Positions 1-7,264 of a DNA stretch of 61,652 nucleotides are shown one piece after another (the stretch's first letter is position 1; each line of letters starts with the position of its first letter). A program made the translations under genes and the position numbers. The stretch comes from Pseudomonas thermotolerans DSM 14292. Its GTDB lineage: Bacteria; Pseudomonadota; Gammaproteobacteria; Pseudomonadales; Pseudomonadaceae. The DNA lies in NCBI RefSeq assembly GCF_000364625.1, contig NZ_KB822620.1, positions 1 through 61,652 of the forward strand, in the 5' to 3' direction. The notes beneath the pieces are model-generated. The model was not told where the DNA came from. It did no database searches and saw nothing but the letters and a program-made list of their open reading frames with translations.

Positions 1-410
1 CCTTCCTGGGCGCGGATGCAGCCGGCGAAGTAGCGGAAGTGGTCGGCGGCCAGCGGCACGTCGGCATTCAGGGTCTCGCGGACCGCCTTGCCGTTGTCCC
101 AGGTCTCGGTGACGGCCAGCAGTTCCAGGTTCTGCTCGATGCGGTCGGCGATCTTCAGCAGGATGTTGGAACGCTCCTGCACCGAGGTGCGCCCCCAGGC
201 ATCGGCCGCGGCGTGGGCGGCGTCCAGGGCGCGCTCGATGTCGGCGGCGTCGGAACGGGGGAACTCGGCGATCACTTCGCCGTTCACCGGCGAGGTGTTG
301 GTGAAGTACTGGCCATTCACCGGCGGGACGAACTCACCGCCGATGTAGTTACCGTAGCGAGACTTGAAGGAAACGATGGCGCCAGGGGTGCCGGGATGCG
401 CGTAGATCAT
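1..410 (-). CDS. NAD-dependent aldehyde dehydrogenase (ExaC-like), N-terminal part
   Basis: Only the first 136 or so codons are present; the gene runs off the left edge. The protein begins [10 protein letters not shown] and continues through [12 protein letters not shown], the typical entry to the aldehyde dehydrogenase superfamily fold, then the stretches [19 protein letters not shown] and [12 protein letters not shown] of the NAD-binding domain. It closely resembles the Pseudomonas ExaC-type acetaldehyde/hydrazone dehydrogenases, which oxidise aldehydes to acids with NAD+. More than one paralog of this type exists in Pseudomonas, so no symbol is given. The ATG at 410 follows a GAGAGG ribosome site. 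The catalytic Cys and Glu lie outside the window. Confidence 0.9.
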   Translation of the reverse strand, partial: MIYAHPGTPGAIVSFKSRYGNYIGGEFVPPVNGQYFTNTSPVNGEVIAEFPRSDAADIERALDAAHAAADAWGRTSVQERSNILLKIADRIEQNLELLAVTETWDNGKAVRETLNADVPLAADHFRYFAGCIRAQE

Positions 411-672
411 GGAAGCCTCTCTCGTGCTGGATGCGCCTGCAGGCGAGGGGAAGAAGGGGGTATCCCTTAAGGCTTAGCAGAAGATGCACTGCCTGACGGG
501 AGCGCCGATGGGTGGCCGCCCGATCTTTTCCGCCGTGCCGCGGTCGAACGGGGATTCGCAAGCGGCGCACGTCCTGGATTGGGGGCAACAGGCCGAGGCC
601 CGGAAGCCCCGGTCGCTGTGCTAACCTGCGGCAAGATTTTCCGGGCGCCGACGCCCGCTCCAGAGGCCATTC

Positions 673-2025
673 ATGCACATCCACATTCTCGGTATTTGCG
701 GCACCTTCATGGGCTCGTTGGCGGTACTCGCCAAGGAGCTCGGCCATCGCGTCACCGGCTCTGACGCCAACGTTTATCCGCCCATGAGCACCCAGCTGGA
801 GGCCCAGGGCATCGAGTTGCTGCAGGGCTACCTGCCCGAACACCTGAATCCGGCGCCGGACCTGGTGGTGATCGGCAACGCCCTGTCGCGTGGCAACCCG
901 GCAGTGGAGTACGTGCTGAACAAAGGGCTGCCCTACGTCAGCGGTCCGCAGTGGCTGGCCGACCATGTGCTGCAGGGCCGCTGGGTGCTGGCGGTGGCCG
1001 GCACCCACGGCAAGACCACCACCAGCAGCATGCTGGCCTGGGTGCTGGAGCATGCCGGGATGAGCCCGGGCTTCCTGATCGGCGGAGTGCCGCGCAATTT
1101 CGCGGTGTCGGCGCGCCTCGGCGGTACCCCCTTCTTCGTGGTGGAGGCCGACGAGTACGACAGCGCCTTCTTCGACAAGCGCTCCAAGTTCGTCCACTAC
1201 CGGCCACGGACCGCGATCCTCAATAACCTGGAATACGATCACGCGGACATCTTCCCTGACCTGGCGGCCATCGAGCGGCAGTTCCACCATCTGGTGCGGA
1301 CCATTCCCGGCGAGGGGCTGATCATCCATCCGCAGGGCGAAGAAGCCCTGCAGCGGGTCATCGCCATGGGCTGCTGGACCCCGGTGCAGACCACCGGCGA
1401 AGGCGGCCAGTGGCAAGCGCGACTGCTCAGCGAAGACGGTTCGCGCTTCGAGGTACTCCATGAGGGGACCGTGCAGGGCGTGGTGGACTGGGAACTGAGC
1501 GGCCGCCACAACGTCAGTAACGCCCTGGCCTGCCTGGCCGCCGCCCGTCACGTCGGCGTGGTGCCGGAGCTGGGCATCGCCGGGCTGTGCAGTTTCAAGA
1601 GCGTCAAGCGGCGCATGGAGAAGGTCGCCGAGGTGCGCGGCATCACCCTCTACGACGACTTCGCCCACCATCCCACCGCCATCGCCACCACCCTGGACGG
1701 TCTGCGCAAGCGGGTCGGCGACGCTCCGGTGATCGCGGTGATCGAGCCGCGCTCCAACTCCATGAAGCTCGGCGCCCACCGCGAGGGGCTGGCGGATTCC
1801 GTGGCCCAGGCCGACCGGGTGTTCTGGTACGCGCCACCGAACCTCGGCTGGGACCTGGCCGCCACCGTGGCCGGCTCCGGGGTGCCCACCCAGGTGTGCG
1901 ACTCCCTGGAGGCGATCATCTCCGGGGTCAAGGCCCAGGCCACTCCGGGCAGCCATGTGGTGATCATGAGCAACGGCGGTTTCGGCGGCCTGCACGGCAA
2001 GCTGGCTGCGGCGCTGGAGGCGTAG
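673..2025 (+). CDS. mpl: UDP-N-acetylmuramate:L-alanyl-gamma-D-glutamyl-meso-diaminopimelate ligase
   Basis: Murein recycling ligase that attaches the recovered tripeptide L-Ala-gamma-D-Glu-meso-DAP to UDP-MurNAc in the cytoplasm. The 450-residue length is normal for Mpl. The N-terminal Rossmann-like Mur ligase domain starts at HIHILGICGTFMG, the ATP loop AGTHGKTT is at about residues 109-116, and the Mur-ligase stretch VVEADEYDSAFFDKR is near residue 160. A late DDFAHHPTAI motif belongs to the family's C-terminal half. The start has an AGAGGCC ribosome site. ubiX follows after 75 bp that hold a small CT/GA-rich palindrome. Confidence 0.96.
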   Translation: MHIHILGICGTFMGSLAVLAKELGHRVTGSDANVYPPMSTQLEAQGIELLQGYLPEHLNPAPDLVVIGNALSRGNPAVEYVLNKGLPYVSGPQWLADHVLQGRWVLAVAGTHGKTTTSSMLAWVLEHAGMSPGFLIGGVPRNFAVSARLGGTPFFVVEADEYDSAFFDKRSKFVHYRPRTAILNNLEYDHADIFPDLAAIERQFHHLVRTIPGEGLIIHPQGEEALQRVIAMGCWTPVQTTGEGGQWQARLLSEDGSRFEVLHEGTVQGVVDWELSGRHNVSNALACLAAARHVGVVPELGIAGLCSFKSVKRRMEKVAEVRGITLYDDFAHHPTAIATTLDGLRKRVGDAPVIAVIEPRSNSMKLGAHREGLADSVAQADRVFWYAPPNLGWDLAATVAGSGVPTQVCDSLEAIISGVKAQATPGSHVVIMSNGGFGGLHGKLAAALEA

Positions 2026-2035
2026 TTCTACTCCT

Positions 2036-2080
2036 TCTCCCCAGCGGGGAGGGGGAGGCCCTTTCCGGAGAAGGGGCATC
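2036..2080. repeat. CT/GA-rich palindromic stretch between mpl and ubiX
   Basis: CTTCTCCCC-agc-GGGGAG is followed by CCCTTTCC-GGAGAAGGGG, two adjacent imperfect hairpins of C/T and G/A runs. A similar pair lies at 24909-24952. It could be a terminator-like structure without a T tract, or a copy of a short dispersed palindromic repeat. Copy number cannot be judged from this window. Confidence 0.4.
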
Positions 2081-2100
2081 TGGATTGACGAGGAGACTTC

Positions 2101-2733
2101 ATGAGCGGTCCCGAACGCATCACCCTGGCGATGACCGGCGCTTCCGGCGCCCAGTACGGCCTGCGCCTGCTCGACTGCCTGATCCAGGAAGATCGCGAGG
2201 TGCACTTCCTGATCTCCAAGGCGGCGCAGCTGGTGGTCGCCACCGAGACCGACGTCAGCCTGCCGTCCAAGCCGCAGGCGATGCAGTCCTTCCTCAGCGA
2301 GTACACCGGCGCCGCCCCGGGACAGATCCGCGTCTACGGCAAGGAGGACTGGATGGCTCCGGTGGCCTCCGGCTCTGGCGCTCCCGGCGCCATGGTGGTC
2401 GTGCCCTGTTCCACCGGCACCCTGTCGGCGATTGCCACCGGCGCCTGCAACAACCTGATCGAGCGCGCCGCCGACGTGGCCCTCAAGGAGCGCCGCCAGC
2501 TGATCCTGGTGCCCCGGGAGTCGCCCTACTCGAGCATCCACCTGGAGAACATGCTCAAGCTCTCCAACCTGGGCGCGGTCATAGTGCCGGCCTCGCCGGG
2601 CTTCTATCACCAGCCGCAGACCATCGACGACCTGATCGACTTCGTGGTGGCGCGCATCCTCAACCTACTGAACATCCCCCAGGACATGCTGCCGCGCTGG
2701 GGCGAGCACCATCAGGTCAGCAGCGATGACTGA
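2101..2733 (+). CDS. ubiX: Flavin prenyltransferase UbiX
   Basis: Makes prenylated FMN, the cofactor that UbiD needs to decarboxylate 3-octaprenyl-4-hydroxybenzoate in ubiquinone synthesis. The 210-residue protein has the family's N-terminal TGASGAQYG phosphate-binding loop (residues 12-20), the central PCSTGTLSAIATG stretch, and the LVPRESPYSSIHLENM region that forms the prenyl-phosphate pocket. The ATG sits behind GACGAGGAGACTTC. The 3' end overlaps the next gene by 8 nt, so the two are probably cotranscribed. mpl-ubiX adjacency is, as I recall, also found in P. aeruginosa. Confidence 0.96.
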   Translation: MSGPERITLAMTGASGAQYGLRLLDCLIQEDREVHFLISKAAQLVVATETDVSLPSKPQAMQSFLSEYTGAAPGQIRVYGKEDWMAPVASGSGAPGAMVVVPCSTGTLSAIATGACNNLIERAADVALKERRQLILVPRESPYSSIHLENMLKLSNLGAVIVPASPGFYHQPQTIDDLIDFVVARILNLLNIPQDMLPRWGEHHQVSSDD

Positions 2734-3037
2734 GTCCGGCGTGCCTGCTCGCCGATTCCGCGCCCTTGGCCTGGCGCTCGTGGTGCTGCTGCCCGGCTGC
2801 GCCACCGTGCGCGCCCTGGATGCCGCCAAGCCCGGCGCGCCCCTGGTGTATGCCGGCACCCGGCTGGACTGGTACGCACTGAACGGCGGCTGCTGCCCGG
2901 TGGAGCGCTTTGGCGCCGAGGCGCCCAGGCATGCCGTCCTCGACCTGCCCGGCAGCCTGCTTCTCGACACCCTGCTGCTGCCTTTCTCCCTGGCCGCCGT
3001 GCTGGGCATCAGCCTGGGCGTCACTGGCGGCTACTGA
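2726..3037 (+). CDS. YceK/YidQ-family small lipoprotein
   Basis: 103 residues. A hydrophobic N-terminus, LGLALVVLLPGCATVRA, carries a lipobox-like LLPGC that predicts lipidation of the Cys. The body (GAPLVYAGTRLDWYALNGG, then LDLPGSLLLDTLLLPFSLA) matches the YceK/YidQ family, small outer-membrane-associated lipoproteins of unknown function whose C-terminal part is a hydrophobic helix. It overlaps the ubiX stop by 8 nt in another frame. No function beyond envelope location can be read from the sequence. Confidence 0.8.
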   Translation: MTESGVPARRFRALGLALVVLLPGCATVRALDAAKPGAPLVYAGTRLDWYALNGGCCPVERFGAEAPRHAVLDLPGSLLLDTLLLPFSLAAVLGISLGVTGGY

Positions 3038-3160
3038 GCCTCCGTTGCCGTTCGTTCCCCTGGACGACCCGAGCGTCCGGGCGGGGCGTTCCCGTCCCGG
3101 AATCGGCTCGCATTTTCGCGATGGCGGGTTGGCACTACCCAATCATCGACTAGGCTGACC

Positions 3161-3170
3161 AAAAAAAACA
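3161..3170 (+). promoter_or_regulatory. A-tract upstream of the TRAP operon, possible Hfq/Crc site
   Basis: Eight consecutive A residues followed by CA lie about 24 nt before the first TRAP gene. The tract fits the loose AANAANAA pattern used by Hfq/Crc for catabolite repression of transport genes. A homopolymer run is weak evidence. Confidence 0.25.
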
Positions 3171-3192
3171 CAGCCTTCGTGAGGCAATGGTT

Positions 3193-3702
3193 ATGCCCAG
3201 GGCCATCAGGATTTACGTCCGCGTCGTCAACCGGATCAACCTGTACGTCGGGCGCGCCACCATGCTGCTGTTCTTCGTGATGCTCGGCGTGCTGCTCTAT
3301 TCGTCGATCTCCAAGGGGCTGCACATGCCGGCGATCTGGACGCTGGAGGTCGCCCAGTTCCTGATGGTCGCCTACTTCCTGCTCGGCGGCGGCTACTCCC
3401 TGCAGAGCGACGCCCACGTGCGCATGGACCTGCTTTACAGTCGCTGGTCGCCGCGCACCCGGGCCGTGGTGGATGCCTTCACCGGTCTGCTGCTGCTGTT
3501 CTACCTGGGGATGCTGCTGTACGGCGGGCTGTCCTCGACCCTGTACGCCATCCAGTACAACGAGACCAGCTATTCCACCTGGTCGCCGTACATGGCGCCG
3601 ATCAAGATCGTCATGACCCTGGGCGTGGGCCTGATGCTGCTGCAGGCGCTGGCCATCTTCTTCACCGATCTCGCAGCCGCCAAGGGGGAGAGACTGGAAT
3701 GA
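3193..3702 (+). CDS. TRAP transporter small permease subunit (DctQ family)
   Basis: 169 residues with four predicted membrane helices: ATMLLFFVMLGVLLYSS, FLMVAYFLLGGGYSL, AFTGLLLLFYLGMLLYG and VMTLGVGLMLLQALAIFF. This is the DctQ layout of tripartite ATP-independent periplasmic transporters. ATG 3193 is preferred over ATG 3187 because GAGG at 3181-3184 is correctly spaced only from the downstream codon. The stop overlaps the large permease start by 4 nt, so the two are translationally coupled. Confidence 0.92.
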   Translation: MPRAIRIYVRVVNRINLYVGRATMLLFFVMLGVLLYSSISKGLHMPAIWTLEVAQFLMVAYFLLGGGYSLQSDAHVRMDLLYSRWSPRTRAVVDAFTGLLLLFYLGMLLYGGLSSTLYAIQYNETSYSTWSPYMAPIKIVMTLGVGLMLLQALAIFFTDLAAAKGERLE

Positions 3703-5027
3703 GCTACGAGATGATCGCCCTGCTGATGTTCTCCTCGATGATGCTCCTGCTGCTGACCGGCAAGCGGGTGTTCGGGGCCATCGGCTTCGTCGGGGTGCTG
3801 GCGGCCCTGCTGCTGTGGGGCGATGGTGGTGCGGAGATGGGCTTCAGCGCGGCCATGAAACTGATGAAATGGTATCCGCTGCTGACCGTGCCGATGTTCA
3901 TCTACATGGGCTACATCCTCTCCGAGTCCCATGTGGCCGACGACCTCTACCGCATGTTCCACGTCTGGATGGGCCCGCTGCACGGCGGCCTGGCCCTGGG
4001 CACCATAGGCCTGATGGTGCTGATCTCGGCGATGAACGGACTGAGCGTGGCCGGCCTGGCCATCGGCGCCACCATCGCCCTGCCGGAGCTGCTGCGCCGC
4101 GGCTACGACAAGATCATGGTCACCGGGGTGATCCAGGCCGGCAGTACCCTGGGCATCCTGCTGCCGCCCAGCGTGGTGCTGGTGCTCTACAGCATGATCG
4201 CCCGCCAGCCGGTGGGCCAGCTGTGGCTGGCCGGGGTCTTCCCGGGGCTGCTGATGGCCCTGCTGTTCCTCGTCTACATCGCCATCCGTTGCCGCCTGCA
4301 GCCGCATCTGGGGCCGCCCTTGCCGGCGGAGGAGCGCCAGCAGATCACCTGGGGGGAGAAGGTCCGCCTGCTGCGCGCCGGGCTGGTGCCGCTGTTCGTG
4401 TTCTTCGCCATGAGCGGGCTGTTCCTGATGGGCGTCACCAGCCTGGTGGAAAGCTCCGCGGTGGGGGCCCTGGCTGCCACCCTGGCGGCTTTCGTACGCG
4501 GCCGGCTGACCCTCGGGGTGATGAAGGAAACCCTGCGCAAGACCCTGGGCGTCACCTGCATGTTCATGTGGATCATCCTCGCCGCGCTGTGCTTCGGCGC
4601 GGTGTTCGACGGCCTGGGCGCGGTCAGGGCGATCGAGGGGCTGTTCGTCGAGGAGATGGGCCTGGGGCCCTGGGAGATCATCATCCTGATGCAGCTGTCG
4701 TTCCTGGTTATGGGCATGTTCCTCGACGACACCGCCATGCTGGTCATAGTGGCGCCGCTGTACATCCCCCTGGTGGGGGCGCTGGGCTTCGACCTGGTGT
4801 GGTACGGGGTGCTCTACACCATCACTTGCCAGATGGCCTACCTGACCCCGCCGTTCGGCTACAACCTGTTCCTGATGCGCGCCCTGGCACCGCCGGAGGT
4901 GACCCTGCGCGACATCTACGTTTCCGTGGTGCCTTTCGTGCTGATCATGGCGCTCGGTCTGGCGCTGATCATGATCTTTCCGCAAATCGCCCTGTGGTTG
5001 CCGCAGCGCTACTACGGGCTTGGTTGA
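3699..5027 (+). CDS. TRAP transporter large permease subunit (DctM family)
   Basis: 442 residues of almost continuous hydrophobic helices, the size and character of DctM, the ion-coupled membrane subunit of TRAP carriers. Family stretches include VPMFIYMGYILSES, GATIALPELLRRGYDK and AGSTLGILLPPSVVLVLY. The ATG overlaps the small subunit's stop (ATGA). A long stem-loop and the Tat-exported binding protein follow. The substrate cannot be assigned from the permease. The size of the binding protein and the linked subunits point to an organic or keto acid. Confidence 0.94.
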   Translation: MSYEMIALLMFSSMMLLLLTGKRVFGAIGFVGVLAALLLWGDGGAEMGFSAAMKLMKWYPLLTVPMFIYMGYILSESHVADDLYRMFHVWMGPLHGGLALGTIGLMVLISAMNGLSVAGLAIGATIALPELLRRGYDKIMVTGVIQAGSTLGILLPPSVVLVLYSMIARQPVGQLWLAGVFPGLLMALLFLVYIAIRCRLQPHLGPPLPAEERQQITWGEKVRLLRAGLVPLFVFFAMSGLFLMGVTSLVESSAVGALAATLAAFVRGRLTLGVMKETLRKTLGVTCMFMWIILAALCFGAVFDGLGAVRAIEGLFVEEMGLGPWEIIILMQLSFLVMGMFLDDTAMLVIVAPLYIPLVGALGFDLVWYGVLYTITCQMAYLTPPFGYNLFLMRALAPPEVTLRDIYVSVVPFVLIMALGLALIMIFPQIALWLPQRYYGLG

Positions 5028-5037
5028 GGGGGAAAGG

Positions 5038-5081
5038 ACGCACTTGGGGGGCTTCGCGCCGGGCTGGGCGAAGGCGTGCGT
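5038..5081 (+). other. Intercistronic stem-loop in the TRAP operon
   Basis: ACGCAC (5038-5043) pairs with GTGCGT (5076-5081), and inside it CTTCGC (5052-5057) pairs with GCGAAG (5068-5073). No T tract follows. A hairpin between membrane-subunit and binding-protein genes is commonly associated with unequal mRNA stability, allowing more binding protein than permease. That role is inferred here. Confidence 0.5.
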
Positions 5082-5120
5082 TCATCGTGCATCTGAGTCG
5101 ACACTTACTGGAGAAGCAGC

Positions 5121-6179
5121 ATGAGTACGAGACGCAAGTTCCTCAAGGACGCTGCCGTCGCCACGGGTGCCGCGGTGGGTACCGCGGCCCTGGGCTCGGC
5201 GCACATCTACGCCGCCGAGCCGAAGAAGATCACCTGGCGCCTGCAGACCTACGCCGGGCCGGCCCTGGCCGAGCACGTCATCAAGCCCTCCATCGAGGCC
5301 TTCAACAAGGTGGCCAGGGGCGAGATGGAGATCCAGCTCTACACCGCCGACCAGTTGGTGCCCACCGGCGAGCTGTTCCGCGCCATGCAGCGCGGCACCA
5401 TAGACGCGGTGCAGAGCGACGACGACTCCATCGCGGCGCCGGTGGACGTTTCGGTGTTCGGCGGCTACTTCCCCTTCGCCAGCCGCTACAGCCTGGACAT
5501 CCCGGTGCTGTTCGAGCAGTACGGCCTGCGCAAGATCTGGGAGGAGGCCTACAGTGAGGTGGAAGGCGTCACCTGGCTGGGTGCTGGGGCCTGGGACCCC
5601 TGCAACTTCGCCACCGTGCAGCCGATCCGCAGCCTGGCGGATCTCAAGGGCAAGCGCATCTTCACCTTCCCCACCGCCGGCAAGTTCCTCACCCGCTTCG
5701 GGGTGATCCCGGTGACCATCCCCTGGGAGGACGTCGAGGTGGCGGTACAGACCGGCGAGCTGGACGGCATCGCCTGGTGCGGCATCACCGAGTACACCAC
5801 GGTGGGCTGGGCCAACGTCACCAAGTACTTCCTCACCAACAACATCTCCGGCGCCTGGATCGGCTCCTACTTCGCCAACAGCGAGAAGTGGGAGGCGGTG
5901 CCCGAGCACCTGAAGACCCTGTTCAAGCTGTGCATGGACAGCTCCCACTACTACCGGCAGTACTGGTACTGGGGTGGCGAGGCGCAGATCCGCGTGGAGG
6001 GCAAGAAACTGGAGCTGACCACCATCCCCGAGGCGGAATGGCGCACGGTGGAGGAGGAGGCCAAGAAGTTCTGGGACGAGATCGCCCAGACCAGTCCACG
6101 CTGCAAGCGGGTGGTGGAGATCTTCCGCAAGTACAACGCGCTCATGGCTGAGGCGGGGCCGCCGTACCGCTACAGCTGA
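5121..6179 (+). CDS. TRAP transporter substrate-binding protein, Tat-exported
   Basis: 352 residues. The N-terminus MSTRRKFLKDAAVATGAA has the twin-arginine motif RRKFL and ends in an AHIYAAEP cleavage region, so the protein should cross the membrane folded. The mature part resembles the DctP-like binding proteins of the FcbT/TakP type (LQTYAGPALAEHVIKPSIEAF, then DLKGKRIFTFPTAGKF). The segment between DLKGKRIF and IPWEDVEVAVQTGELDG is where TRAP binding proteins place the carboxylate-binding Arg. It is the third gene of the operon. No regulator is linked, so the inducer and substrate are unknown. Confidence 0.93.
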   Translation: MSTRRKFLKDAAVATGAAVGTAALGSAHIYAAEPKKITWRLQTYAGPALAEHVIKPSIEAFNKVARGEMEIQLYTADQLVPTGELFRAMQRGTIDAVQSDDDSIAAPVDVSVFGGYFPFASRYSLDIPVLFEQYGLRKIWEEAYSEVEGVTWLGAGAWDPCNFATVQPIRSLADLKGKRIFTFPTAGKFLTRFGVIPVTIPWEDVEVAVQTGELDGIAWCGITEYTTVGWANVTKYFLTNNISGAWIGSYFANSEKWEAVPEHLKTLFKLCMDSSHYYRQYWYWGGEAQIRVEGKKLELTTIPEAEWRTVEEEAKKFWDEIAQTSPRCKRVVEIFRKYNALMAEAGPPYRYS

Positions 6180-6241
6180 GACGGCGGGGGTGGCGCACGG
6201 CGGAGCGCCACCCGGCTCGCCCGGGGACGGGCAGCGCGGGC

Positions 6242-6550
6242 TCAGAGCCCGCCGTCGTCCTCCAGGTCCACGTCCTCGCTGCTGGCCACCAGGGCCTCCA
6301 GACACTTGAGGCGATGCTCGCGCTCGCCCTCGGTGAGGATCCAGGTGTCGCTGGCCGCCTCGTAGCGCGCCTTCTCCACCGCCGCGCGGCTGAAGCGCCA
6401 CTGCCGGCGGGTGCTGCCATCCATGGCCTCGATGCTCAGCAGGTGCTCCGCCTGGTCGCCGCGCAGCTCGAAATGCCAGGCGTAGAGGCCGTCGATCTCC
6501 AGCATGTCGGTGGTCTTCAGGGTGGCGAGCAGGGTGTCGGCTTGGCTCAT
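6242..6550 (-). CDS. Conserved small protein (DUF5629-like)
   Basis: 102 residues, MSQADTLLATLKTTDMLEIDGLYAWHFEL and an acidic tail SSEDVDLEDDGG. I recognise it as a short protein widespread in Pseudomonas, probably DUF5629; no function is known. A longer reading from an upstream ATG at 6610 would run into the neighbouring oxidoreductase gene. The start at 6550 has a GAAGAG ribosome site. It follows the oxidoreductase gene on the same strand by 34 nt, so cotranscription is likely. Confidence 0.7.
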   Translation of the reverse strand: MSQADTLLATLKTTDMLEIDGLYAWHFELRGDQAEHLLSIEAMDGSTRRQWRFSRAAVEKARYEAASDTWILTEGEREHRLKCLEALVASSEDVDLEDDGGL

Positions 6551-6584
6551 GGTCGGCTCTTCGGACAGGGAATGATGGATCAGT

Positions 6585-7226
6585 TTACCGCCCCAGGCGG
6601 CGCAGCTCATCCGACTCCACCACCCGCACCCCGTCCTGCTCCTCCAGGGCCAGGCGCCACAGCGCGCGGGCCAGGGTGCAGGCGTGAATGCTGCGGTACT
6701 TGCCGGGGATCAGCCGCGCCAGCGGCGCCGCCAGCTGTTCGACCAGGCGCGTCTCGCTGCGCTCGCCGAGCAGCAGCGAGGGACGGGCGATGGTCAGCTG
6801 CGGCCAGTCCATGGCGCGCAGGGATTCCTCCATCTCGCCCTTGACCCGGTTGTAGAACACCGAGGACCTGGGATCGGCGCCCAGCGCGCTGACCACCAGG
6901 AAGTGACGGGCGCCGAGGGCGCGGGCGCGCTGCGCCACGGCCACCACCAGGTCATGGTCGACGGCGCGGAAGGCCTCCTGGGAACCGGCCTGCTTGATGG
7001 TGGTGCCCAGGCAACAGAAGGCGATGTCGAGTGGCCCGCCGAGCGTCGGCAGCAGGCTCGGCAGTTCGCCTTGCGGATTGTCCAGGCGGGGGTGTTCGGC
7101 CAGCGGGCGGCGCGTCGGGGCCAGCACGCGAAGGACCGTGGGTTCGCTGAGCAGACGGTCGAGCAGGTGTTCGCCGGTCAGCCCGGTGGCGCCGGCGAGC
7201 AGGATTCGTTGTGGCGTCAGATACAT
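6585..7226 (-). CDS. NAD(P)H-binding oxidoreductase, TIP30/HTATIP2-like
   Basis: 213 residues. The Rossmann motif [15 protein letters not shown] opens the protein, followed by [18 protein letters not shown] and [30 protein letters not shown]. That last stretch carries the Ser and YxxxK pair of atypical short-chain dehydrogenases. This is the bacterial HTATIP2/TIP30-like group, whose substrate is generally unknown. The [13 protein letters not shown] stretch near residue 155 is typical. It probably shares a transcript with the small protein downstream. Confidence 0.85.
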   Translation of the reverse strand: MYLTPQRILLAGATGLTGEHLLDRLLSEPTVLRVLAPTRRPLAEHPRLDNPQGELPSLLPTLGGPLDIAFCCLGTTIKQAGSQEAFRAVDHDLVVAVAQRARALGARHFLVVSALGADPRSSVFYNRVKGEMEESLRAMDWPQLTIARPSLLLGERSETRLVEQLAAPLARLIPGKYRSIHACTLARALWRLALEEQDGVRVVESDELRRLGR

Positions 7227-7264
7227 GGAGGACTCCCCCTATCCGTTACCAGCAAGCTTAGAAG

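Noticed and set aside
349..2610. 753-codon open frame on the minus strand over mpl and ubiX
   Set aside because: It is antisense to two recognisable genes and has the His/Gly/Arg-rich composition of a shadow frame in GC-rich DNA. No domain is recognisable.
3570..4985. 471-codon frame antisense to the TRAP permease genes
   Set aside because: Low-complexity His/Gln-rich translation, no known family, covered by two clear permease genes.
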